NCBI GenBank assembly: GCA_023387635.1
Contig: JAEWHU010000194.1
Span: 1 to 9,105 of the forward strand
Direction of reading: 5' to 3'
From: Bacillota bacterium
GTDB taxonomy: Bacteria; Bacillota; Clostridia; Lachnospirales; Lachnospiraceae
Length of the DNA stretch: 9,105 nucleotides
Shown one piece after another: positions 1 through 5,639 of the stretch. A model generated the notes under the pieces. The model searched no databases. It was given only the letters and a program-made list of their open reading frames with translations, and was not told the DNA's origin. Position 1 is the first letter of the stretch, and each line of letters begins with the position of its first letter. A program made the translations under genes and the position numbers.

Positions 1-1157
1 CGTTCTTCTTTGGTCATAGAGTATATAATTGCTTCTACTCCTGCCAATTCATTCTCGTCTATTTCAACGTCTTTTAGTTGATTTCCCATACCAGGAATCA
101 TTTTCATTACATCTGAAATACCACCCATTTTTTTAATTTGCTGCATTTGATCTAAGTAATCATTAAAATCAAATTCAGCTTTCTTAATTTTTCGCTCCAA
201 TTCTTTCGCTTTTGATTCGTCAAAATCTACTTGAGCTTTATCTATTAGAGTTAGAATATCGCCCATACCAAGAATTCTTGAAGCCATGCGTTCTGGATAG
301 AATTGCTCTATATCAGAAAGCTTTTCCCCCACACCAACATATAGAATAGGTCTACCAGTTACTGCACGAATAGAAAGTGCAGCACCACCTCTTGTATCAC
401 CATCTAACTTTGTGAGGATTACTCCATCAATACCAATTTTATTATTAAACATTTCAGATACATTAACTGCATCTTGACCTGTCATGGAGTCTACTACTAA
501 TATACTTTGATGTACATCAACATTTTCTTTTATCTCAATTAATTCGTTCATCATATCTTCATCAATATGAAGACGACCTGCTGTATCTAGTATAACAACA
601 TTTAAGTTGTTTTTATGAGCATGTTCAATTGCAGCTTTTGCTATATTAACTGGCTTATGTTTATCTCCCATAGAGAATACTGGAACACCTTGCTTATCAC
701 CATTAATTTGAAGTTGTTCAATTGCTGCTGGTCTATAAATATCACATGCTACTAATAAAGGTTTTTTACCTTTTGATTTGAACTTGCCTGCAAGTTTTGC
801 AGTTGCAGTGGTCTTACCAGCTCCTTGTAAACCACACATTAATATGACAGTAATCTCATTACTAGGTCTAAAGGCTATCTCTGTAGTCTCTGAACCCATT
901 AACTTAACCAATTCATCATTAACGATTTTGATTACCATTTGTCCTGGAGTTAAACTTGACATTACGTCTTGCCCAACCGCGCGTTCTTGTACTGATTTAA
1001 TAAAATTCTTAACTACCTTAAAGTTAACATCCGCTTCAAGTAAAGCCATTTTAACTTCCTTTAAGGCAGTAGCTACATCTGCTTCCGATAAACGACCTTT
1101 ACCTTTTAAGCTCTTAAAAACATTCTGTAGCTTTTCGGATAGGCTATCAAATGCCAT
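1..1157 (-). CDS. ffh: Signal recognition particle protein Ffh (SRP54), 3' end beyond window
   Basis: GTPase subunit of the signal recognition particle. It binds 4.5S RNA and the signal sequences of nascent membrane and secreted proteins, and delivers ribosomes to FtsY at the membrane. The first 385 codons are present. I read an N-terminal four-helix N domain (about 1-95), P-loop GLQGAGKTT (109-117), DTAGR (191-195), TKLDGD (249-254) and the LGMGD linker (296-300) leading into the M domain. The methionine-rich start of the M domain (MQQIKKMGG, MKMIPGMG) is visible. The family is usually about 450 residues, so roughly the last 60, including most of the RNA-binding part, lie off the window. The start at 1157 is fixed by AGGAGG at 1165-1170, 7 nt upstream. 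The gene lies 38 nt after ylxM with no terminator between, so the two are probably cotranscribed. The visible part is intact. Confidence 0.97.
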   Translation of the reverse strand, partial: MAFDSLSEKLQNVFKSLKGKGRLSEADVATALKEVKMALLEADVNFKVVKNFIKSVQERAVGQDVMSSLTPGQMVIKIVNDELVKLMGSETTEIAFRPSNEITVILMCGLQGAGKTTATAKLAGKFKSKGKKPLLVACDIYRPAAIEQLQINGDKQGVPVFSMGDKHKPVNIAKAAIEHAHKNNLNVVILDTAGRLHIDEDMMNELIEIKENVDVHQSILVVDSMTGQDAVNVSEMFNNKIGIDGVILTKLDGDTRGGAALSIRAVTGRPILYVGVGEKLSDIEQFYPERMASRILGMGDILTLIDKAQVDFDESKAKELERKIKKAEFDFNDYLDQMQQIKKMGGISDVMKMIPGMGNQLKDVEIDENELAGVEAIIYSMTKEE

Positions 1158-1195
1158 GCCAAAACCTCCTATATATTAAGTCATATTATATTATT

Positions 1196-1567
1196 CTATA
1201 AGTCATTCAATATACTTTCTGATAATTGTATGAGCACATCAATTTCTTTCGTATCATTTGAACTTTTTAAAGTTCCAGCTATTTCTTTGATACGACTTAC
1301 TTGTTGTTTTGTCATTTCAAACTTCTTAACTAAATGTAGTTTATCTTCACATTCTCTTAGCTGTTTACTACATCGTTTCACGATGTCATATACACCTTGT
1401 CTGCTAATACCATTCTCTTCACCGATTTCACTTAATGATAAATCATTGAGAATATGGTCTTCAAATATGTGTTTGTTGTGGCTTTTAAGCAACTCGCCAT
1501 AGAAATCAAACAGGATAGACAACTCCACTTTTTCTTTTAGTTTATCATTTATCACTATCTCATCCAT
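1196..1567 (-). CDS. ylxM: YlxM/p13 family helix-turn-helix protein of the SRP operon
   Basis: Small (123 aa) protein of the UPF0122/YlxM family, which is typically encoded directly before ffh and is linked to the SRP pathway. In some Gram-positives it has been reported to bind SRP components. Residues about 44-65 form a helix-turn-helix resembling sigma-70 region 4 (LSLSEIGEENGISRQGVYDIVKR region). The charged, largely helical remainder has no membrane segment. Length is normal for the family (about 105-125 aa). The start is supported by AGGTGGTG followed by a run of A and ATG; this binding site abuts and partly overlaps the 3' arm of an 11-bp inverted repeat. The gene has its own consensus promoter at 1607-1635. 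The sigma-like HTH makes autoregulation through the upstream dyads possible, but that is my inference. In Bacillus ftsY precedes ylxM; here an acetyltransferase gene does. Confidence 0.93.
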   Translation of the reverse strand: MDEIVINDKLKEKVELSILFDFYGELLKSHNKHIFEDHILNDLSLSEIGEENGISRQGVYDIVKRCSKQLRECEDKLHLVKKFEMTKQQVSRIKEIAGTLKSSNDTKEIDVLIQLSESILNDL

Positions 1568-1575
1568 TTTTTCAC

Positions 1576-1604
1576 CACCTGTAAAGTTATTTTCTTTACA
1601 GGTG
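1576..1604. promoter_or_regulatory. Perfect 11-bp inverted repeat over ylxM start of transcription and RBS
   Basis: CACCTGTAAAG and CTTTACAGGTG (1576-1586 and 1594-1604) are exact reverse complements separated by 7 nt. On the minus strand the first arm begins 2 nt after the -10 box, so the dyad covers the expected transcription start. The second arm ends in the AGGTG that forms part of the ylxM ribosome binding site. The position fits a repressor operator. If transcription starts at about 1597-1603, a shorter mRNA hairpin could also mask the ribosome binding site. The symmetry is seen directly; the function is inferred. Confidence 0.6.
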
Positions 1605-1606
1605 AT

Positions 1607-1635
1607 AGTATATAAAATTTTAATTAACTTGTCAA
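1607..1635 (-). promoter_or_regulatory. Sigma-A promoter of ylxM-ffh
   Basis: On the minus strand TTGACA (1630-1635) is followed after exactly 17 nt by TATACT (1607-1612), with an AT-only stretch between apart from one G. It lies about 40 nt upstream of ylxM and 18 nt beyond the stop of the acetyltransferase gene. The -35 box overlaps the palindrome TCAAGTACTTGA (1632-1643). Confidence 0.85.
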
Positions 1636-1643
1636 GTACTTGA
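1632..1643. repeat. 12-bp perfect palindrome overlapping ylxM -35 box
   Basis: TCAAGTACTTGA is self-complementary over 12 bp and shares four bases with the -35 hexamer. It could be an operator half of the ylxM promoter or a chance palindrome. It does not match the nearby 11-bp inverted repeat, so the two would not bind the same protein by sequence identity. Confidence 0.4.
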
Positions 1644-1653
1644 ATAAACTTTT

Positions 1654-2247
1654 TTAATAAATATCGTTATATCCTAAGGTTAATAAGTTATTTACAAATT
1701 CTTTATCCACTTGATGAACCGATATGGGTTTCTTTGGATTTATATCATACTCTCTAAGACATTTCGTCATTACTAATAAGTCTCTCCACTTTGATAACTT
1801 ATAAGCTGTATTATAATAAACTCCAACTTCCTTAAATCCATATTTTTTATGCAAATTAACACTACTCTCATTTGGAACACAGATAAGAGAGTATATATTA
1901 TAATACCCTTGTTTTTCAACAAGTGATATTAATATCTTATAGAGCGCAGTTGCAATACCCCTTTTGTGGTACTTAGGATCCACATACACTGTTATTTCAC
2001 AGTCCCAGGAGAAGCCTTCCTTTTCCAGATAATAAGAACAATAGGCATAACCTGCTACTACATCATCGATTACACAAAGGATATACGGAAATTGTTTACT
2101 AATACGATTAATTCTTTCTTTAAATTCATCCAAAGGAACAGGATTAAATTCAAAAGTAATTGGTGTATTTAATATGTATGGCTCATAGACATCTAGTATA
2201 TCTTGTGCATCATCTATGGTGGCCATTCTAAAACATATCTTACTCAT
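1654..2247 (-). CDS. GNAT N-acetyltransferase, phosphinothricin acetyltransferase-like
   Basis: Acetyl-CoA-dependent N-acetyltransferase (197 aa) of the GNAT fold, cytoplasmic. The pattern is that of the PAT/Bar/YwnH subgroup: an N-terminal R-x-A-x-x-x-D-A segment (7-14), N-T-P-x-T-F-E (27-33), the acetyl-CoA pyrophosphate loop Y-H-K-R-G-I-A-T (93-100), N-E-S-S-V-N-L-H-K-K-Y-G-F (126-138) and a downstream K-W-R-D (153-156). Family members acetylate phosphinothricin, methionine sulfoximine/sulfone or other small amines; the actual substrate cannot be read from sequence. The last 25-30 residues extend beyond the usual 165-180 aa domain. The start lies 8 nt after the stop of the methyltransferase gene, and its ribosome binding site (GGAAAGGA) lies within the end of that gene, so translation is probably coupled. 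No terminator is evident before the ylxM promoter, so read-through into ylxM is possible. Confidence 0.88.
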   Translation of the reverse strand: MSKICFRMATIDDAQDILDVYEPYILNTPITFEFNPVPLDEFKERINRISKQFPYILCVIDDVVAGYAYCSYYLEKEGFSWDCEITVYVDPKYHKRGIATALYKILISLVEKQGYYNIYSLICVPNESSVNLHKKYGFKEVGVYYNTAYKLSKWRDLLVMTKCLREYDINPKKPISVHQVDKEFVNNLLTLGYNDIY

Positions 2248-2255
2248 ATAACTTA

Positions 2256-2978
2256 TTATTCCTTTCCTTGATGCATAAAAACAAATGCTCCAATACCTAC
2301 AGCAATAGTAATATTTAAAGAGTCAACATCAGGCGATTGTGGAATTATAATACTAGTTCCTACCTCAAGATAGGAATCATCAAGCCCAGTAGCTTCATTT
2401 CCAAAGACTAAAGAAAACAGCTTGGTTTTTGGACAGTTTTGTATTTCTAATGTATTACTTCCATTTAACATGAAAGTGAAAACATCGTGGCTTTGATACC
2501 TTTTACGATACTCTGAAAAACTATCAAAATAAGCATGTCTCATTCGAAAGAGTGCACCCATAGAGGATCTTACTGTCTTTGGATTAAATAAATCTGCACA
2601 AGGTGTAATACAAGCAATGTCATAAATTCCAAGGCCCACTGCAGTTCGAATAATCGTACCTACATTTCCCATATTGCTTGGATTAACAAGAACTATATGA
2701 GGTTTCTCTTGTTCTAATTCACATTCAAACTTATCAAAAACACCAATGACATAACAATTTTCTTTTTCACTAATGCGATTAAACAATTTATCATTTTGTA
2801 ATACTGGAATATTACAACTATCGCATATGTTTTTTATTGATTCCATATCGGTGTAACTTGAGTGTACGTAAACACACTTTACGATTTCAGGGCGACTTTT
2901 AATTAATTCAAAGGTAGGAAAAGCTCCTAACGTGTAGGAATACTCAAAATTCTTTTTATACGGTTTAATTGGTTCCAT
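2256..2978 (-). CDS. TrmH/SpoU family RNA 2'-O-methyltransferase
   Basis: S-adenosylmethionine-dependent RNA ribose methyltransferase of the SPOUT (trefoil-knot) class, 240 aa. All three signature motifs are readable: motif 1 NPSNMGNVGTIIRTA (99-113) with the catalytic-type Arg111, motif 2 LVFGNEATGL (190-199), and motif 3 IPQ...SLNITIA (212-226). The conserved ADLFNPKTVRSSMGALF segment (128-144) is also present. The first 90 residues form a diverged substrate-binding-like region, in line with RlmB/TrmH-family proteins, but I cannot tell whether the target is rRNA or tRNA. The start has GGAGGG (2983-2988) 4 nt upstream and a promoter at 3015-3043. It is first in a unit with the GNAT gene. Confidence 0.92.
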   Translation of the reverse strand: MEPIKPYKKNFEYSYTLGAFPTFELIKSRPEIVKCVYVHSSYTDMESIKNICDSCNIPVLQNDKLFNRISEKENCYVIGVFDKFECELEQEKPHIVLVNPSNMGNVGTIIRTAVGLGIYDIACITPCADLFNPKTVRSSMGALFRMRHAYFDSFSEYRKRYQSHDVFTFMLNGSNTLEIQNCPKTKLFSLVFGNEATGLDDSYLEVGTSIIIPQSPDVDSLNITIAVGIGAFVFMHQGKE

Positions 2979-3014
2979 CTAACCCTCCAACTAGTCTAGC
3001 ATTTTATTTAACTT

Positions 3015-3043
3015 ATATTAAACCTTAAATGGAGTTATTGCAA
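3015..3043 (-). promoter_or_regulatory. Predicted sigma-A promoter of trmH-family gene
   Basis: TTGCAA (3038-3043), a 17-nt spacer and TAATAT (3015-3020) on the minus strand, about 36 nt upstream of the methyltransferase start. It begins 18 nt beyond the T tract of the preceding terminator, so this unit is probably expressed independently of the carboxyltransferase operon. Confidence 0.7.
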
Positions 3044-3061
3044 TATAAATCTTATTAAATT

Positions 3062-3108
3062 AAAAAGAAACTGCCACAGTTGACTATAAAGTTGTCATAT
3101 GTGGCAGT
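3062..3108 (-). terminator. Rho-independent terminator of the carboxyltransferase operon
   Basis: ACTGCCACA (3070-3078) pairs with TGTGGCAGT (3100-3108). A 2x2 internal mismatch and a further 4-bp stem (TGAC/GTCA) lie inside. On the minus strand the stem is followed by TTCTTTTT. It lies 16 nt after the oadA stop and so closes the operon. Confidence 0.9.
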
Positions 3109-3124
3109 GATTTTCAAATATCTC

Positions 3125-4537
3125 TTATACTGGATAGGCCCCATTATTTGTATCAGCCACACTCAGATCCACTCTTGTTTTTTGAGCATAACGATATTTA
3201 AAGAAATCTAGAGCTACTTGTGGAAATAATGCATAAGATAATACATCTTCATCTTGTTCTTTCCATTCTTTCATCTCATTCTCTATGGTTTCTAGCTCCG
3301 GTTTTAACAAATCTGCTGGTCTACAAGTAATTGGAGTCGTATCCCCGATTACTTTCTTTTGAACTTCTTTATCAAAAGGCTTAATTGTTTTACCATACTC
3401 ACCTGATAATACGGCTTTAGTTTCTTTTGTTACCATCTTGTATCTTTCTCCTGCTAATACATTTAATACAGCTTGAGTTCCAACAATTTGACTAGATGGT
3501 GTTACAAGAGGTGGCTCACCAAAATCTTTACGTACTCTTGGTATCTCTTGTAAAACATCATAATATTTATCTTCTGCTTTTTGCTCTTTTAGTTGAGAAA
3601 CAAGATTAGATAGCATTCCACCAGGCACTTGATACAATAATGTTTTAATATCTACACCCATAACTTTTGGATTAAGAAGTCCAGTGTCAAGAGCATTGTC
3701 TCTCATTGGTCTAAAATAATCAGCAATTTCAGCTAAAAGTAGCTGATCAAATCCTGTGTCAAATGGAGTATTTTTAAATGTTTCAACCATAACTTCGGTT
3801 GCTGGTTGACTAGTTCCCATTGCAAATGGTGACATAGCAGTATCTATAATATCACAACCTGCTTCAACAGCTTTTAGATAGGTCATAGAAGCTACACCAC
3901 TGGTATAATGGGTATGAAGATCAATTGGTATCTTAACAGTACTCTTAAGGGCAGTTACTAACTCCGTTGCTGCATATGGAATAAGTAAACCAGCCATATC
4001 TTTAATACAGATGGAGTCAGCTCCCATTTCTTCTATTTTTTTAGCCATATCTACATAGTAATCTATTGTATAAGCATCACCTAAAGTATAAGCAATTGCA
4101 ATTTGTGCATGGCCTTTTTCCTTATTAGAAGCCTTAACTGCACATTCAAGATTACGTAAATCATTTAATGCATCGAAAATACGAATGATATCAATACCAT
4201 TTGCAATAGATTTTTGTACAAAATATTCAACAACATCATCCGCATAATGACGATATCCTAAAATGTTTTGACCACGAAATAGCATTTGCAATTTTGTGTT
4301 TTTAAATCCAGTTCTAAGTTTTCTAAGTCTTTCCCAAGGATCTTCTTTTAAAAATCTTAAGGAAGCATCAAAAGTAGCACCACCCCAACATTCTACCGAG
4401 TGATAGCCGACCTTATCCATTTTATCAATAATAGGTAGCATCTTATCCGTCGTCATTCTTGTTGCGATTAATGATTGGTGTGCATCCCTTAGAATTGTTT
4501 CAGTAATTTTGATTGGTTTCTTAATCTGTTCTGACAT
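3125..4537 (-). CDS. oadA: Pyruvate/oxaloacetate carboxyltransferase subunit (OadA/PycB, transcarboxylase 5S-like), no biotin domain
   Basis: Transfers a carboxyl group between carboxybiotin and pyruvate/oxaloacetate; cytoplasmic, 470 aa. The N-terminal TIM barrel (about 8-290) carries the metal and catalytic residues known for this family: Asp18 in ETILRDAHQSL, Lys179 (the carbamylated lysine) in CIKDMAG, and His208 and His210 in LHTHYTSG. The conserved carboxylase domain follows, to about 460. OadA of Klebsiella continues into a Pro/Ala linker and biotinyl domain; this protein stops before it, so it must use the separate carrier encoded just upstream. An ATG 12 nt further upstream (4549) is in frame, but GGAG at 4544-4547 sits 6 nt before the ATG at 4537 and nothing like a binding site precedes 4549, so I choose 4537. 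Last gene of its operon. It could serve as an oxaloacetate decarboxylase alpha subunit or as a transcarboxylase 5S subunit; the gene set favours the latter slightly. Confidence 0.93.
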   Translation of the reverse strand: MSEQIKKPIKITETILRDAHQSLIATRMTTDKMLPIIDKMDKVGYHSVECWGGATFDASLRFLKEDPWERLRKLRTGFKNTKLQMLFRGQNILGYRHYADDVVEYFVQKSIANGIDIIRIFDALNDLRNLECAVKASNKEKGHAQIAIAYTLGDAYTIDYYVDMAKKIEEMGADSICIKDMAGLLIPYAATELVTALKSTVKIPIDLHTHYTSGVASMTYLKAVEAGCDIIDTAMSPFAMGTSQPATEVMVETFKNTPFDTGFDQLLLAEIADYFRPMRDNALDTGLLNPKVMGVDIKTLLYQVPGGMLSNLVSQLKEQKAEDKYYDVLQEIPRVRKDFGEPPLVTPSSQIVGTQAVLNVLAGERYKMVTKETKAVLSGEYGKTIKPFDKEVQKKVIGDTTPITCRPADLLKPELETIENEMKEWKEQDEDVLSYALFPQVALDFFKYRYAQKTRVDLSVADTNNGAYPV

Positions 4538-4538
4538 A

Positions 4539-4604
4539 TTAATCTCCATTCTGCTGATACGCTAAGCGTTGGCATAATATTTGCAAAGTGAATTGATTAT
4601 TCAC
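4539..4604 (-). CDS. Possible 21-codon leader ORF before oadA (speculative)
   Basis: A perfect AGGAGG (4608-4613) lies in the gap between the biotin carrier gene and oadA, far from either start. It is followed after 3 nt by GTG, opening a 21-codon frame (VNNQFTLQILCQRLAYQQNGD) whose TAA ends one base before the oadA ATG. The same site also contains ATG-TGA, an immediate stop. The 3-nt spacing is short for a start codon, and the peptide resembles nothing I know. It could be a leader for translational coupling, a remnant of a deleted gene, or chance. Confidence 0.25.
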   Translation of the reverse strand: MNNQFTLQILCQRLAYQQNGD

Positions 4605-4633
4605 ATTCCTCCTGGGTATTACATTATATTTAT

Positions 4634-5056
4634 TTAATTAAGGGAAGCTAACAAAATACCTGCTTCTACCGTATCACCCGAAGCCGCGTTAATGCTAACA
4701 ACGGTACCATTTTCAGGCGCAACAATTTCATTTTCCATTTTCATAGCTTCAAGTACAAACAATACATCTCCACGTTTCATTGTTTGACCTACAGTGGCTT
4801 TAACTGCCACTATTTTACCTGGCATTGGAGCTTCAACCTTAATACTTCCTTCCGCTTGTTGACCTTTTGACTCTTTTTTAATATCATTTGCAGAAGAAGA
4901 TATTTTTTCTTCAACATTATCTACAGGTTTCGTAGCAACTGTATTAGGGGTAACAGGCACTTGTGCATTTATAAATGAATTCTTGTTAATTGATGTATTT
5001 TCCTCCACTGTAACTTCATATGCAACTCCATTTACAGTAATAGTATAACTTTTCAT
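4634..5056 (-). CDS. Biotin carboxyl carrier protein of a decarboxylase/transcarboxylase (MmdC/GcdC/1.3S-like)
   Basis: Mobile biotin carrier, 140 aa, that shuttles the carboxyl group between the two carboxyltransferases of this operon. The N-terminal segment (1-19, KSYTITVNGVAYEVTVEE) is the usual MmdC/GcdC start. Residues about 20-72 are a Ser/Asn/Lys/Glu/Pro-rich flexible linker. Residues about 73-140 are a biotinyl domain with the hairpin PMPGK (77-81) and the biotinylation motif EAMKMENE; Lys106 is the expected attachment site. Modification would need a biotin-protein ligase encoded elsewhere. The start is preceded by AAAGGAGG at good spacing and lies 36 nt after the OadG-like gene. In Propionigenium and Veillonella the corresponding gene is adjacent to the gene for the membrane beta subunit; here it is followed by oadA. 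Confidence 0.94.
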   Translation of the reverse strand: MKSYTITVNGVAYEVTVEENTSINKNSFINAQVPVTPNTVATKPVDNVEEKISSSANDIKKESKGQQAEGSIKVEAPMPGKIVAVKATVGQTMKRGDVLFVLEAMKMENEIVAPENGTVVSINAASGDTVEAGILLASLN

Positions 5057-5092
5057 CTTAAATCCTCCTTTGAAATAGGTTCTTTCTATAAA

Positions 5093-5548
5093 CTAATCAC
5101 TGTAATTATTTACGTGATTTCTCCGATTAACTTTACGTATAGAACGGATTAATAATCCATCTTCTGGTGCATCCTCGCCCATATATGCCATAATAGCAGC
5201 TGTTATAACAGCAACTAATTCTAAGTCACTACTATAATCCATCTCTTTCGTTGTTGTATACTGATTACTCGAGCTATTATTATTATTCATTGAACTAGTA
5301 AGGGTACTTTCTCTATCAATTTCCTCTTGCCTTTTAACAGCAGTTCTATACTCCATATCCTTATTCGATGAATTAAATGCCTTCTTAAAAAGAATAATTA
5401 ATAGGGCAAAAGCAATTATTATAATAACAATTCCAAGTTCTATATTCTTAACAAATAAGAATTGATAAACCTTTTCGAAATAAGCGTATGATGTTTTAAC
5501 ATCATTTGTTAAGAATAAAGTACCTATTCTATTTACTAATGAACCCAT
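5093..5548 (-). CDS. OadG/MmdD-like single-pass membrane subunit
   Basis: Predicted membrane anchor and assembly subunit of sodium-pump decarboxylases (OadG gamma or MmdD delta), 151 aa. It has one strong transmembrane segment (about 37-54, IELGIVIIIIAFALLIILF) followed by positive residues (KK). A charged and then Asn/Ser/Thr-rich linker (about 58-105) includes a four-Asn stretch encoded by an (AAT)4 run at 5276-5287. The typical OadG C-terminal motif ELVAVITAAIMAYMGEDAPEDG-LLIRSIRKVNRR (110-143) is present. About 36 residues precede the membrane segment, longer than usual, and the total exceeds the 80-120 aa common for this family. The start has AGGAGG (5555-5560) 6 nt upstream. The gene lies 91 nt after the MmdA-like gene, in the mmdA-mmdD-mmdC order. 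In known complexes this subunit joins the soluble parts to a beta subunit, which is missing here. Confidence 0.88.
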   Translation of the reverse strand: MGSLVNRIGTLFLTNDVKTSYAYFEKVYQFLFVKNIELGIVIIIIAFALLIILFKKAFNSSNKDMEYRTAVKRQEEIDRESTLTSSMNNNNSSSNQYTTTKEMDYSSDLELVAVITAAIMAYMGEDAPEDGLLIRSIRKVNRRNHVNNYSD

Positions 5549-5583
5549 AACCTTCCTCCTACTTTATCTACTATTACTACATA

Positions 5584-5627
5584 GGGGCAAAGCGATATTC
5601 TTTGTCCCCATGGTCAACGAGCTGACC
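5584..5627 (-). other. Two tandem hairpins in the mmdA-oadG intergenic region
   Basis: GGGG-CAAAG (5584-5592) pairs with CTTTG-T-CCCC (5600-5609) with one bulged base and a 7-nt loop. Next to it GGTCA (5612-5616) pairs with TGACC (5623-5627) around a 6-nt loop. Neither is followed by a T run on the minus strand, so they do not look like terminators. They probably lie inside the operon mRNA and could act as an RNA processing or stability element between subunit genes. Confidence 0.5.
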
Positions 5628-5639
5628 TTAGCTTCAAGC

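Noticed and set aside
778..1179. 133-aa plus-strand ORF
   Set aside because: Lies entirely antisense to ffh, whose motifs are clear in the other strand; no ribosome binding site and no family resemblance.
1230..2172. Plus-strand ORFs of 90 and 68 aa opposite ylxM and the GNAT gene
   Set aside because: Shadows of convincing minus-strand genes, with no ribosome binding site.
4564..4590. Small palindrome (ACGCT-A-AGCGT region) in the gap before oadA, considered as a catabolite or redox operator
   Set aside because: Short, overlaps the tiny ORF, and does not match cre, Rex, BirA or FapR site patterns that I know.
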